NCBI GenBank assembly: GCA_965657085.1
Contig: CBFHND010000020.1
Location: forward strand, 1-64,000
Origin: CBFHND01 sp965657085
Lineage (GTDB): Bacteria; Pseudomonadota; Alphaproteobacteria; Rhodobacterales; Rhodobacteraceae
Reading direction: 5' to 3'
DNA: 64,000 nucleotides
Part shown: positions 8,070-16,418 of the stretch, piece by piece
Layout: every line of letters begins with the position of its first letter
Position numbering within the stretch: the stretch's first letter is position 1
Notes under the pieces: generated by a model
Database searches by the model: none
What the model was told of the DNA's origin: nothing
Seen by the model: only the letters and a program-made list of their open reading frames with translations
Program-made: the position numbers and the translations under genes

Positions 8070-8849
8070 TCAAGTCTCGCGCAACTCCGCCAGCCACCCA
8101 AGGCTGTCATTCGTCGCGCCAACGGGTCTGTATTCCGCACCAAGCGGTTGGTCCCAGCCAAGAGCCTTCAGCCTGTCAAAGACCGCGTGATAGTCGACCT
8201 CGCCGTGGTCCGGAGTACCCCTGTCGGGCACGGAGGCGAATTGGACGTGACCCGTGATGGGCAGATGCCGGTCCAGCTGTGAGAGCACATTCCCTTCGGT
8301 CCGGCCAACGTGGTAGCAGTCGAACATCAGGCGCACATTGGGGGCCGCCACTTTGGCAATAATCTCGGCCGCCTGATCCAGGGATTGCAGGAAGTATCCC
8401 GGCGCATCAAACCCGTTCAAAGGCTCGATCAGGATCGTGATGCCCCTGCTTTCGGCGCGATCAGCAGCGCGTTTCAGGGTAGCAATGAACGTGTCGCGGG
8501 CGCGTTTCCCCTCTGCCTTGCCCGCCATTGCGTGCACCGCACCCGCACCGATTGTCGTGGCATAGCCTAACGCGTCTTCGACACTCGCCCAGGCTTCGGT
8601 TTCGCGGCCCGGAAGGGCGCACAGTCCGTTTTCCCCGGCCTGCACGTCCCCGCGGCGCGTGTTCAGCCCCAGCATGGGCAGGCCCGTTTCATCCAGTGCC
8701 GATTTCACCTGATCTGTGGGGCAGTCATAGGGCCAGTGGCATTCCACCGCATCAAAGCCAGCCTTGGCCGCTGCGCGGATCGCATCCGGCAGGGGCAGTT
8801 CCGTCCACAAAAACCCAAGGTTTGCGGAAAACCGGGTCAATCGTCCCAC
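8070..8849 (-). CDS. otnI: 2-oxo-tetronate isomerase OtnI (hydroxypyruvate isomerase family)
   Basis: A 259-residue TIM-barrel sugar isomerase of the Hyi/OtnI family. N-terminal FSANLGFLWTELPLPDAI, ECHWPYDCP, LIEPLNGFDAPGYFL and FDCYHVGRTEGN carry the metal-binding Glu/Asp/His residues of the xylose-isomerase-like barrel. Last in a four-gene operon ltnD-otnK-otnC-otnI with overlapping ends, its expected reaction is interconversion of 2-oxo-tetronate and 3-oxo-tetronate, the second step of L-threonate breakdown. Hydroxypyruvate isomerase is the alternative by homology alone, but the neighbours decide for OtnI. It overlaps otnC by 13 bases. Confidence 0.9.
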   Translation of the reverse strand: MGRLTRFSANLGFLWTELPLPDAIRAAAKAGFDAVECHWPYDCPTDQVKSALDETGLPMLGLNTRRGDVQAGENGLCALPGRETEAWASVEDALGYATTIGAGAVHAMAGKAEGKRARDTFIATLKRAADRAESRGITILIEPLNGFDAPGYFLQSLDQAAEIIAKVAAPNVRLMFDCYHVGRTEGNVLSQLDRHLPITGHVQFASVPDRGTPDHGEVDYHAVFDRLKALGWDQPLGAEYRPVGATNDSLGWLAELRET

Positions 8850-9484
8850 TCCACGTCAAACCCCTTCACCACATCCCGGACCTGAGATTCACTTAGTGGG
8901 TTTGCGTCCATGCCACGCAGCAGCAAGGCAAGGCGTGCCGTCGCTTCCAACTCTTCAATGGCGTTGCACGCGGCCTCAACATCCTTGCCCGCCACGACGG
9001 GACCATGGTTCGCCAACATCACCGCACTGCGTTTGCCCGCCAGCCCGCGCACCGCCTGCCCCATCGCGGGATCACCGGGCAGAAAGAACGGCAACAGCTT
9101 GACCTTGCCCAGTTTCATGATGGCGTAGGGCGTCAGCGGCGGCAGAAAATCGTCAGCGTTCACATCGGGCATCATCGACAAGGCGACCGAGTGACAGGGA
9201 TGCAGATGAACCACCGCGCCTGCCGTGCTGCGCGTGTCGTAAAACGCGCTGTGCAGGGGCATTTCCTTGGTCGGTGGATCGCCGGATATCAGGGTGCCAG
9301 CAGCGTCAAACCGGCTGAGCCGCGCGGGATCGAGCCTGCCAAAGCTGGTTCCGGTCGGCGACACCAGAAGGCCACCGTCGTCGGTTCGGGCGGATATGTT
9401 GCCAGTGCTGCCATGGGTCAGGCCCCGATCAAACAGCGACTTGGCCAGCAGGCACATCTGCTCTCGAAGCTGCGTCTCTGTCAT
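8837..9484 (-). CDS. otnC: 3-oxo-tetronate 4-phosphate decarboxylase OtnC (class II aldolase family)
   Basis: A 215-residue class II aldolase/adducin-domain protein. The substrate phosphate loop is GSTGNISAR near residue 26; zinc ligands are expected from HLHPCHS and the late LANHGPVVAG motif. In the tetronate pathway it decarboxylates 3-oxo-tetronate 4-phosphate to dihydroxyacetone phosphate and CO2, feeding glycolysis. Its start overlaps the stop of otnK by 4 bases, implying translational coupling. Related L-fuculose-phosphate-type aldolases share the fold, but operon context points to OtnC. Confidence 0.9.
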   Translation of the reverse strand: MTETQLREQMCLLAKSLFDRGLTHGSTGNISARTDDGGLLVSPTGTSFGRLDPARLSRFDAAGTLISGDPPTKEMPLHSAFYDTRSTAGAVVHLHPCHSVALSMMPDVNADDFLPPLTPYAIMKLGKVKLLPFFLPGDPAMGQAVRGLAGKRSAVMLANHGPVVAGKDVEAACNAIEELEATARLALLLRGMDANPLSESQVRDVVKGFDVEWDD

Positions 9485-10722
9485 GCATCACCTGCCAAAA
9501 CCGCCGCGGCTTTTTCAAAGAAATCCTCGGAGCCAAAGTTGCCCGATTTCAACGCCACAACCAGATCATCGCGCGCCCGCAAGGCGGGAACGCCGGGGTC
9601 GATTTCCGGCCCGACGTCGAGGGTGCCAAGATCAAGACCCGACACAACCGCGCCCGAGGTTTCGCCCCCCGCCGAAATGACACGGGTTACACCGCCCCGC
9701 ACGACGAGGTCTGCAACCTGGGCAAAGAAATCCTCCAACGCGTCGGCCGACCGCGAGCGCCCGAACTGCGCCTGAACCTCCGCCACCTCGGCAGGATCAG
9801 CCGAAGAGTAAGCCAGCGGCAGGCCTTCGGTTTCCAACAGCCAATCCGCGACCGCGCGCGGCGTCAGGCGCCCTTCGATTACATCGGCGGGATCGATTTC
9901 ACGTGCCGGATGCCGATCTCGATGAAAAGACACCTGCGCGCGCGTCATGATCGAGCAGGACCCGGACAAGGCGATGCACTTACCGCTTTGCCCTGTCCAT
10001 GGGACATCACTGGCCGTGCACCCGAAATTGGCGGGCAGGCCAAGTGCAACGCCGGACCCGCCAGTGATCAGCGGCAAATCTTGCGCCGCCTTGCCAATCT
10101 CGATCAGATCGGCGTCGCGGATCGCATCCACAACGACATGCCTGTGACCTGCTGCCGTTGCCTTCGCAAAGCCCGCGCGAATAGCGTCGGCCCCTGCAAA
10201 TACGTCATGGGCCGGAACATGGCCGACAGTCGACCGGGTTTGTGGCGCCAACCAGCGGCGAATGTCGGGATCGGTCATCGGGGTCAGCGGATGTTTTTCC
10301 ATGCCAGAGGTGCTGAGCAGTGTGTCATTCACAAAGAGATGCCCCTGATAGACAGAGCGCCCCGTGCCCGGAAAGGCAGGGCAGAAAATCACGCAATCAG
10401 CGCCCAGCGCATTCGCCAGCGCATCCGCAACCGGGCCGATGTTGCCCTCAGGCGTGGAATCGAAGGTCGAACAATACTTGAAGAAAAACTGCTGACAGCC
10501 TTGCGCCTGCAACCACTCCAAGGCGGCAAGAGACTGCGCTATGGCATCCGCAGGCGCGATGGAGCGGGATTTCAAAGCCACAACACCGGCTTGAACATCC
10601 TTCGCCGCAGCGGCGGTGGGCACGCCCGTGAATTGGGTTGTGCGCATGCCGCCCTTGGCCAGCGTATTTGCCAGATCGCTGGACCCGGTGAAATCATCGC
10701 CAATACATCCCAGCAGCATCAT
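9481..10722 (-). CDS. otnK: 3-oxo-tetronate kinase OtnK (four-carbon acid sugar kinase)
   Basis: A 413-residue kinase of the DUF1537 family with the two characteristic domains: N-terminal substrate domain (LGCIGDDFTGSSDLANTLAK; QFFFKYCSTFDST; CPAFPGTGRSVYQGHLFVN) and C-terminal nucleotide domain (GGSGVALGL; SGSCSIMTRAQV; SAGGETSGAVV). It phosphorylates 3-oxo-tetronate at O4 using ATP. Its ATG overlaps the stop of ltnD by 4 bases and its stop overlaps otnC, so all are co-translated. Length and motifs are complete. Confidence 0.93.
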   Translation of the reverse strand: MMLLGCIGDDFTGSSDLANTLAKGGMRTTQFTGVPTAAAAKDVQAGVVALKSRSIAPADAIAQSLAALEWLQAQGCQQFFFKYCSTFDSTPEGNIGPVADALANALGADCVIFCPAFPGTGRSVYQGHLFVNDTLLSTSGMEKHPLTPMTDPDIRRWLAPQTRSTVGHVPAHDVFAGADAIRAGFAKATAAGHRHVVVDAIRDADLIEIGKAAQDLPLITGGSGVALGLPANFGCTASDVPWTGQSGKCIALSGSCSIMTRAQVSFHRDRHPAREIDPADVIEGRLTPRAVADWLLETEGLPLAYSSADPAEVAEVQAQFGRSRSADALEDFFAQVADLVVRGGVTRVISAGGETSGAVVSGLDLGTLDVGPEIDPGVPALRARDDLVVALKSGNFGSEDFFEKAAAVLAGDA

Positions 10723-11621
10723 GTCTCTCCCGGCAGGGTCAGGCCCGCGTTGCGTGCATAGACCTTGGCCACCGCTGCATCGTCTTCACCACCCAGCCCC
10801 ATGCCGGCCGCCGCCAGAAACTGCTGCATCGCGGCGGCGGTGATGGGGGCGCTGAACTGCGATGACTTGGCAATATCAAGCACGATGCCAAGGTCCTTGG
10901 GCCAAATGTTGACCTGACTGTGCGGAGTGTAATCCCCGTCAACGATATGCGGTGCGCGGTTTTCCAACATCCAGCTGCTGCCAGCGCATTTGCTGATCAC
11001 CTCGACGAATTTGTCTGGGCTGACCCCTTGGGTCATGCCGAAGGTCAACGCCTCGGCCATGGTGGCGATGTGCACGCCAGCAAGCAACTGGTTGACCGCC
11101 TTCATCGCCGATCCAGCACCTGCAACCGGGCCCAGATCGAACACGGTTTCCGCCGTGACATCGGTCACGGCACGCGCCTTGGCAAACGCGTCGGGCGTAC
11201 CGGACGCCATGATCGAAAGCTGGCCGTTGGCGGCCTTCACCGCCCCGCCGGATATCGGTGCATCAAGATAGTGCAAACCATGCTCGGCACAGTGTGCGCC
11301 CATCTCGCGGGCGAAATCGGGGGGCACCGTGGCACAGGCGATGACCACCGCACCGGGCTTCATCAAGGGGCCAATGCCTTCCGGACCAAAAAGCACCTGC
11401 CGGGTCTGATCCGCGTTCAAAACCACGATGACCGCCGCATCGAGGTCGCGCGCCACGTCGCGCAAGGCTCCGGGCGCACCGCCTTCCGCCTGAAACTTCG
11501 CCTGCTGCGCAGCGACCACATCAAATCCATAGGTCTCTAGGCCACCGCGCACACAGGATTGCGCAATGCCGTACCCCATGGAACCCAACCCCACGACAGC
11601 CGCCTTGTACTGATTGCTCAT
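10719..11621 (-). CDS. ltnD: L-threonate dehydrogenase LtnD
   Basis: A 300-residue NAD-dependent beta-hydroxyacid dehydrogenase. The N-terminal Rossmann motif is VVGLGSMGYGIAQSCVRGG, the substrate loop DAPISGGAVKAANGQLSIMASG, and the catalytic Lys lies in GSAMKAVNQLLAGVH. It should oxidise L-threonate to 2-oxo-tetronate, the entry reaction of the pathway completed by OtnI, OtnK and OtnC downstream. It is the first gene of the operon; no threonate transporter or DeoR-type regulator accompanies it here. pcaQ lies 73 bases upstream on the same strand, so a shared transcript is possible. Confidence 0.9.
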   Translation of the reverse strand: MSNQYKAAVVGLGSMGYGIAQSCVRGGLETYGFDVVAAQQAKFQAEGGAPGALRDVARDLDAAVIVVLNADQTRQVLFGPEGIGPLMKPGAVVIACATVPPDFAREMGAHCAEHGLHYLDAPISGGAVKAANGQLSIMASGTPDAFAKARAVTDVTAETVFDLGPVAGAGSAMKAVNQLLAGVHIATMAEALTFGMTQGVSPDKFVEVISKCAGSSWMLENRAPHIVDGDYTPHSQVNIWPKDLGIVLDIAKSSQFSAPITAAAMQQFLAAAGMGLGGEDDAAVAKVYARNAGLTLPGET

Positions 11622-11694
11622 CCGATGTCCTCCGCCTGATCAAAGTAATGACGCGAACGCCAGCATGGCACAAGGCAGGACGCGCGCCACGGCA

Positions 11695-12612
11695 TCAGCC
11701 AGTGTCGCGGGCGGCCAGAACGGCCTGAACCGCAACCAAGATGTCGGCCACCTCAGGTGCTTCTGATTGGCCCGCGCGGGTCATCACGCCAATCGGGCCA
11801 ACGGTGGGGGAGGTGTCGAAGGGCAAGCGTTGCAACCGACCATCGGCGAGGGCTGGTGCTGCCACGCCATGTGAAATGATCCAGATGGCATCACTTGCCG
11901 GGGTGAACACATGCGCAAAGGCCCCCGATACGGTTTCGATCTTGTTGGCCACTTCCCCGATACCGGCAGCCAGAAGAAACGCTTCGACAAGGGGATAGAT
12001 CGCACTGTCTCGCGGAGGCAAGATCACCGGCCAATCCGCGATGTCCTGTACCTGCCCGCCCTGCATCAACGGATGATCCGGGCGGACCACGAAATCGACC
12101 TGTTCGGAATAAAGCTGGGTGAAGGACAGGCCCTGCATCGTCTCGACCGGCCCGATGCGACCAATGACCATGTCCAACTGCCCGGTGCGCAACCGGTCCA
12201 CCAGATCGGCATGGGCGCCTTCAACAATGCGCAATCGAATGTCCGGCATCGATGTCGCCAGATGAAGCGCAACCTGCGGCATCAGGTGGGCCGCGACACT
12301 CGGCAACGCCCCGACCGCAGCAAGACGATGGCCTGCGACGCGCCCCTGATCGACACCGTCCAGCCCCTGCTGCAACGCTGCCAGCGCCGTTTGGGCGTAG
12401 TGCCAGAATACATCGCCTTGCGGGGTTAGAACCACGCCACCCCGATCCCGAAGCAGAAGGCGCGCATCCAGCAGGTGCTCAAGCTCTTTCAAGGTCCGCG
12501 AAACCGCAGGCTGTGTCAGGTTCAAAGAGGCCGCAGCCCCCTTGAGACTGCCTTGGCGTACGATTTCCACAAGGCACTGGATATGTCGGAATTTGATACG
12601 CGGGTCTATCAT
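11695..12612 (-). CDS. pcaQ: LysR-type regulator PcaQ of protocatechuate catabolism
   Basis: A 305-residue LysR-family regulator. The winged helix occupies residues 1-65 (FRHIQCLVEIVRQGSLKGAA, LNLTQPAVSRTLKELE), followed by the periplasmic-binding-protein-like effector domain. The IDPRIKFRHIQCL start and the divergent position to pobA-pcaCHG identify it as PcaQ, which in rhizobia activates pca genes in response to beta-carboxy-cis,cis-muconate. The ATG at 12612 is chosen because the family N-terminus begins there; an upstream alternative would run into the shared promoter. A dyad GTTATC-N6-GGTAAC sits just upstream of the start. Confidence 0.88.
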   Translation of the reverse strand: MIDPRIKFRHIQCLVEIVRQGSLKGAAASLNLTQPAVSRTLKELEHLLDARLLLRDRGGVVLTPQGDVFWHYAQTALAALQQGLDGVDQGRVAGHRLAAVGALPSVAAHLMPQVALHLATSMPDIRLRIVEGAHADLVDRLRTGQLDMVIGRIGPVETMQGLSFTQLYSEQVDFVVRPDHPLMQGGQVQDIADWPVILPPRDSAIYPLVEAFLLAAGIGEVANKIETVSGAFAHVFTPASDAIWIISHGVAAPALADGRLQRLPFDTSPTVGPIGVMTRAGQSEAPEVADILVAVQAVLAARDTG

Positions 12613-12613
12613 G

Positions 12614-12631
12614 GTTATCTTTTTTGGTAAC
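12614..12631. promoter_or_regulatory. Candidate LysR-type operator between pcaQ and pobA
   Basis: GTTATC (12614-12619), six T residues, then GGTAAC (12626-12631) make an imperfect inverted repeat immediately upstream of the pcaQ start and about 70 bases before pobA. It contains a T-N11-A core. The position in the divergent pcaQ/pobA region suits a PcaQ binding site that would autoregulate pcaQ and activate pobA-pcaCHG. It does not exactly match the ATAACC-N4-GGTTAA box recalled from rhizobia. Confidence 0.45.
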
Positions 12632-12700
12632 TGATTGGCCCAAACTATCATTTTACTTATGATTTTTCATCATCCAATCTAAGGCTGACGGAGGATCACC

Positions 12701-13870
12701 ATGCGTTGCCAGGTTGTCATTGTGGGCGGAGGGCCATCCGGCCTGTTGTTGGGCCAATTGCTGCATCTGCGCGGGATCGATGCGATTGTTCTGGAACGGC
12801 AAACACAGGACTACGTGCTGTCGCGCATCCGGGCAGGCGTGTTGGAACAAGGCCTCGTCAATCTCATGGCAGAGGCGGGCGTGGACGCGCGAATGCGGTC
12901 GGAAGGGTTTGTGCATGATGGCACTCTGATCGCCTACGACGGCGACATGTTTCGCATCGATTTTGCCGAACACACGGGCACCTCCGTTATGGTTTACGGC
13001 CAGACCGAAGTAACCCGCGATTTGTATGCCGCGCGCCACGCGGCAGGTGCGAAAACCGAATTCGAAGTCGAAGACGTCACCATCAATGATGCGGACACCG
13101 ATGCGCCCTACGTGACCTATTCCAAGGCCGGACAGGCCCATAGCATCGACTGTGATTTCATCGCGGGCTGCGACGGATTTCACGGTGTCAGCCGCAAGAC
13201 GATCCCGGACACGGTGCGGCGCGAGTATGAGAAAGTGTACCCCTATGGATGGCTGGGCATCTTGTCGGAAACGCCACCCGTCAACGACGAACTGATCTAT
13301 GCCAATTCCGACCGGGGGTTTGCCCTGTGCAGCATGCGCAACGCACAGCTCAGCCGTTATTACGTGCAATGCCCGCTGACCGACCGGCCCGAAGACTGGA
13401 GCGATGATGCCTTCTGGGACGAGCTGAAACGCCGCATTCCGCAAAGCGCCGCAGATACTCTGGTCACAGGCCCATCAATCGAGAAAAGCATCGCGCCGTT
13501 GCGGTCCTTCGTTACCGAACCAATGCGCTGGGGCCGATTGTTCTTGTGCGGGGATGCAGCACACATCGTGCCGCCGACCGGGGCCAAGGGGTTGAACACC
13601 GCAGCATCGGATGTGCATTACCTCTACAATGCGCTGCGCCAGTTCTACGAGGTTGGCGAGAGCGAAGGCATTGATCGGTATTCCGAACATGCGCTGGCAC
13701 GTGTGTGGAAGGCCGAACGCTTCAGCTGGTGGTTTTCCAACCTCATGCACCACTATCCCGGTCAAAGCGATTTCGACAAAAAGATGCAGTTGGCCGAACT
13801 TGCGTTCCTGCGCGAAAACCCTGCAGCCCAAGCCGCAATGGCCCAGAATTACGTGGGCCTGCCCTATTGA
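12701..13870 (+). CDS. pobA: 4-hydroxybenzoate 3-monooxygenase PobA
   Basis: A 389-residue class A flavoprotein monooxygenase converting 4-hydroxybenzoate to protocatechuate with NADPH and O2. The FAD-binding GxGxxG variant is VIVGGGPSGLLLGQLLHLRG, the second FAD motif is RLFLCGDAAHIVPPTGAKGLN, and the substrate-type signature RIRAGVLEQGLVNLM is characteristic of PobA. Length equals the Pseudomonas enzyme. It is first in a plus-strand operon with pcaC, pcaH and pcaG, so the product is directly channelled to ring cleavage. Divergent to pcaQ, its probable activator. Confidence 0.96.
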   Translation: MRCQVVIVGGGPSGLLLGQLLHLRGIDAIVLERQTQDYVLSRIRAGVLEQGLVNLMAEAGVDARMRSEGFVHDGTLIAYDGDMFRIDFAEHTGTSVMVYGQTEVTRDLYAARHAAGAKTEFEVEDVTINDADTDAPYVTYSKAGQAHSIDCDFIAGCDGFHGVSRKTIPDTVRREYEKVYPYGWLGILSETPPVNDELIYANSDRGFALCSMRNAQLSRYYVQCPLTDRPEDWSDDAFWDELKRRIPQSAADTLVTGPSIEKSIAPLRSFVTEPMRWGRLFLCGDAAHIVPPTGAKGLNTAASDVHYLYNALRQFYEVGESEGIDRYSEHALARVWKAERFSWWFSNLMHHYPGQSDFDKKMQLAELAFLRENPAAQAAMAQNYVGLPY

Positions 13871-13881
13871 AGGAGAGCGCG

Positions 13882-14259
13882 ATGAGCGTGGACAAAGCCA
13901 AGGCAACTGCCATCCGCCGCGAGGTTCTGGGGGATGCGCATGTGGACCGCGCCGAAGCGGCCAAGACCGAGTTCGACACGCCTTTTCAGGACCTGATCAC
14001 CGATGCGGCATGGGGCACCGTTTGGGCAAGTGACGCGATCACCCGGCGCGAGCGGTCCATGCTGACACTGGCGCTGCTGGCGGCCACGGGCAACTTCAAC
14101 GAAATCCCCATGCACATCCGCGCCACGGCCCGCACCGGGGCCAGCATGCAGGACGTGATTGAAACCTTTCAGCACGTGGCGATCTATGCGGGTGTGCCAA
14201 AGGCCAATCACGCGATACAATTGGCCAAGGCGACCTATGCCGAGATGGAAGGCGAATGA
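13882..14259 (+). CDS. pcaC: 4-carboxymuconolactone decarboxylase PcaC
   Basis: A 125-residue member of the carboxymuconolactone decarboxylase family, catalysing decarboxylation of 4-carboxymuconolactone to beta-ketoadipate enol-lactone. The diagnostic WASDAITRRERSMLTLALLA and GNFNEIPMHIRATARTGA segments are present. The ATG at 13882 follows AGGAGAG 4-9 bases upstream and lies 11 bases after pobA. It ends one base before the pcaH start. The enzymes acting before (PcaB) and after (PcaD) are not in this window. Confidence 0.93.
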   Translation: MSVDKAKATAIRREVLGDAHVDRAEAAKTEFDTPFQDLITDAAWGTVWASDAITRRERSMLTLALLAATGNFNEIPMHIRATARTGASMQDVIETFQHVAIYAGVPKANHAIQLAKATYAEMEGE

Positions 14260-14260
14260 C

Positions 14261-14992
14261 ATGACAGGCAAACCCAGCGGGCTGTTTCACCGCGACTGCG
14301 CGTGGCAACCGCCCGCGCTGACACCGCCTTACAAGACCAGCGTGAAACGCGCGCCGCAGGCGGCGCCGTTGTCCATGCCATCGACCTTGTCCGAAGAAAC
14401 AGGCCCCGTTTTCGGGCATGGCATCATCGGCGTGCTGGACAATGACCTGATCCGCAATTTTGCCGCTGAAGGGCAGACGGCAATCGGGCCGCGCATCATT
14501 GTCTACGGGCGGGTCACCGATGAAACCGGGCGCGGCGTGCCGGATACTCTGATCGAGGTTTGGCAGGCCAACGCGGGCGGGCGCTATCGCCACAAGAAGG
14601 AAAGCTATCTTGCGCCGCTTGATCCCAATTTCGGCGGCTGCGGGCGGGTGATGACAGATGCGGAAGGCAACTACGAATTCCGCACGATCCAGCCGGGGCC
14701 TTACCCCTGGCCCAACGGACCGAATGACTGGCGGCCCGCGCACATCCATTTCAGCCTGAGCGGCCCGGCCTTTGGCCAGCGGCTGATCACCCAAATGTAT
14801 TTTCAGGGCGACCCGATGATCTGGCAATGCCCCATCGTCGCGACAGTTCCCACCCGCGCAGGCATCGAACGGCTGATCGCGTCGCTCGACCGGCAACGCA
14901 CTGTCCCGATGGATGCACGGGCCTACCGGTTCGACATGGTGCTGCGTGGACGGCGTCAGACCGTCTTTGAAAACCGGATGGAGGGCCTGTGA
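14261..14992 (+). CDS. pcaH: Protocatechuate 3,4-dioxygenase beta subunit PcaH
   Basis: A 243-residue beta chain of the intradiol ring-cleavage dioxygenase. The non-heme Fe(III) ligands are all recognisable: Tyr109 (GGRYRHK), Tyr148 (PGPYPWPNG), His161 and His163 (RPAHIHFS), in numbering one off the Pseudomonas enzyme. The N-terminal segment is typical of PcaH. With PcaG it opens protocatechuate between the hydroxyl groups to 3-carboxy-cis,cis-muconate. Its stop overlaps the start of pcaG (ATGA). Confidence 0.95.
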   Translation: MTGKPSGLFHRDCAWQPPALTPPYKTSVKRAPQAAPLSMPSTLSEETGPVFGHGIIGVLDNDLIRNFAAEGQTAIGPRIIVYGRVTDETGRGVPDTLIEVWQANAGGRYRHKKESYLAPLDPNFGGCGRVMTDAEGNYEFRTIQPGPYPWPNGPNDWRPAHIHFSLSGPAFGQRLITQMYFQGDPMIWQCPIVATVPTRAGIERLIASLDRQRTVPMDARAYRFDMVLRGRRQTVFENRMEGL

Positions 14993-15585
14993 TGGACGAA
15001 ATGAAGGAAAGCCCATCGCAGACAGCCGGGCCTTATGTCCATATCGGGCTGACCCCGAATTTCAGCGGTATCAAGGGCGTCTACGACACCGATCTTGGGG
15101 CCACGATGCTGGGCGACAACCCCAAGGGCACGCGCGTCACCATTGAAGGGCGCGTGCTTGACGGCACCGGAACGCCATTGCGCGACGCGCTGCTGGAGAT
15201 TTGGCACGCGGATGCCAGTGGCATCTATCCGGGGCAGGACGGCGCGGACCCGGATGTGGCGGGTTGGGGCCGCTGTGCCACGGACATGGACACAGGCATA
15301 TTCCGTTTTGAGACGATCAAACCGGGCGCGGTTCCGGCCCGCGACGGCAGGCCAATGGCACCGCACATCACTTTCTGGATTGTCGCGCGCGGGATCAACA
15401 TGGGCTTGCACACCCGCATGTATTTTGCCGAGGAAGAGGCCGCCAACGCTGCCGATCCAATCCTGTCACGCATTGAACATCAAGTGCGCGTGCCGACCCT
15501 TTTGGGAATGCGCGACACGGGTGGCACCTACCGTTTCGATATCCGCCTGCAAGGGCCGGACGAAACGATCTTTTTCGATATCTAG
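14992..15585 (+). CDS. pcaG: Protocatechuate 3,4-dioxygenase alpha subunit PcaG
   Basis: A 197-residue alpha chain that pairs with PcaH and forms part of the active-site pocket without binding iron. It begins with the PcaG hallmark SPSQTAGPYVHIGL and carries LLEIWHADASGIYPGQ and PHITFWIVARGINMGLHTRMYF. The start ATG overlaps the pcaH stop. Usually pcaB follows in related clusters; here the next gene is a convergent uronate dehydrogenase whose stop overlaps pcaG by 4 bases, so the operon ends. Confidence 0.94.
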   Translation: MDEMKESPSQTAGPYVHIGLTPNFSGIKGVYDTDLGATMLGDNPKGTRVTIEGRVLDGTGTPLRDALLEIWHADASGIYPGQDGADPDVAGWGRCATDMDTGIFRFETIKPGAVPARDGRPMAPHITFWIVARGINMGLHTRMYFAEEEAANAADPILSRIEHQVRVPTLLGMRDTGGTYRFDIRLQGPDETIFFDI

Positions 15586-16409
15586 CTGTCTTCGCTCTTG
15601 GGCTTCATCTGAACGTAGTTGCCAAGGGCGATGGTGGCGAAGGGACCGCCGTGACAAGATTGCGCCAGATCCTGAGGGTCCGGCGTCGGGGCCTCTGCCA
15701 ACAGGCGCGCGGCCTCGAATTCCGCGTTGTCTTGCGGTCGATACCCCAGAAAACTGGCGCGCGCATTGTCCACGGGCACCCGGTCATTGTTTGACACGCC
15801 GTAGACGATGGAAAACCCGGTGGTCGGTGTATCAATCGCGCGGGTGACAAGCTGGATCAGGTCATCATGGCTTAACCAAGTGCCAAGCGCGCGGGTGTTG
15901 CGGATGGGTGCACAGGACAGAATGCGCAAGCACACCGCCTCAAGCCCGCGTTTGTCCCAGTACATCCGCCCCAGGTCCTCGGCAAAACACTTGGCCAGAC
16001 CATAGAACGTGTCAGGACGGTGCGGCACATCAGTGCCGATAAATTCTGACTTTGGGTACATGCCTACCGCATGGATTGAACTGGCGTAAACCACACGGCG
16101 CAGGCCGTGGATATGCGCCGCCTCCCACACATTGTAGGCCCCCACGATGTTGGCCTGAAGGATCGCGTCGAATTCTGCCTCGTTGCCGATGGCCCCGAAA
16201 TGCACGACCATATCCGCACCTTCCAGCAGGTCCGTGACCCCTGCCAGATCGGCCAGATCAACCTGTTTGTACGTCTCGTTATGAGCTCGGTTTTCGATGC
16301 TCTCCGCGATGTCGGTCGACACGAATTCTTTCGCCAACTTCGACAAGGGCCCACGCAGCACGGACCCCAAGGTACCGGCAGCGCCCGTCAGGACAAGTTT
16401 GTTCAGCAT
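15582..16409 (-). CDS. udh: NAD-dependent uronate dehydrogenase-like SDR
   Basis: A 275-residue extended short-chain dehydrogenase. The Rossmann motif is TGAAGTLGSVLRGPL; SSIHAVGMYP and YGLAKCF provide the Ser and Tyr-x-x-x-Lys catalytic residues; LRILSCAPIRNTRALGTWLSHDD matches the substrate-binding region of bacterial uronate dehydrogenases, which oxidise glucuronate or galacturonate to the aldarolactone. No hexuronate transporter or aldarate dehydratase is adjacent, so the physiological substrate is inferred from homology only. It is the second gene after a FAD oxidoreductase on the minus strand (9-base gap). Confidence 0.75.
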   Translation of the reverse strand: MLNKLVLTGAAGTLGSVLRGPLSKLAKEFVSTDIAESIENRAHNETYKQVDLADLAGVTDLLEGADMVVHFGAIGNEAEFDAILQANIVGAYNVWEAAHIHGLRRVVYASSIHAVGMYPKSEFIGTDVPHRPDTFYGLAKCFAEDLGRMYWDKRGLEAVCLRILSCAPIRNTRALGTWLSHDDLIQLVTRAIDTPTTGFSIVYGVSNNDRVPVDNARASFLGYRPQDNAEFEAARLLAEAPTPDPQDLAQSCHGGPFATIALGNYVQMKPKSEDS

Positions 16410-16418
16410 ATCGGCTCC

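Noticed and set aside
12614..12660. A canonical PcaQ box (ATAACC-N4-GGTTAA)
   Set aside because: Neither strand of the pcaQ-pobA gap contains the exact motif; only a looser LysR-type dyad was kept at low confidence.
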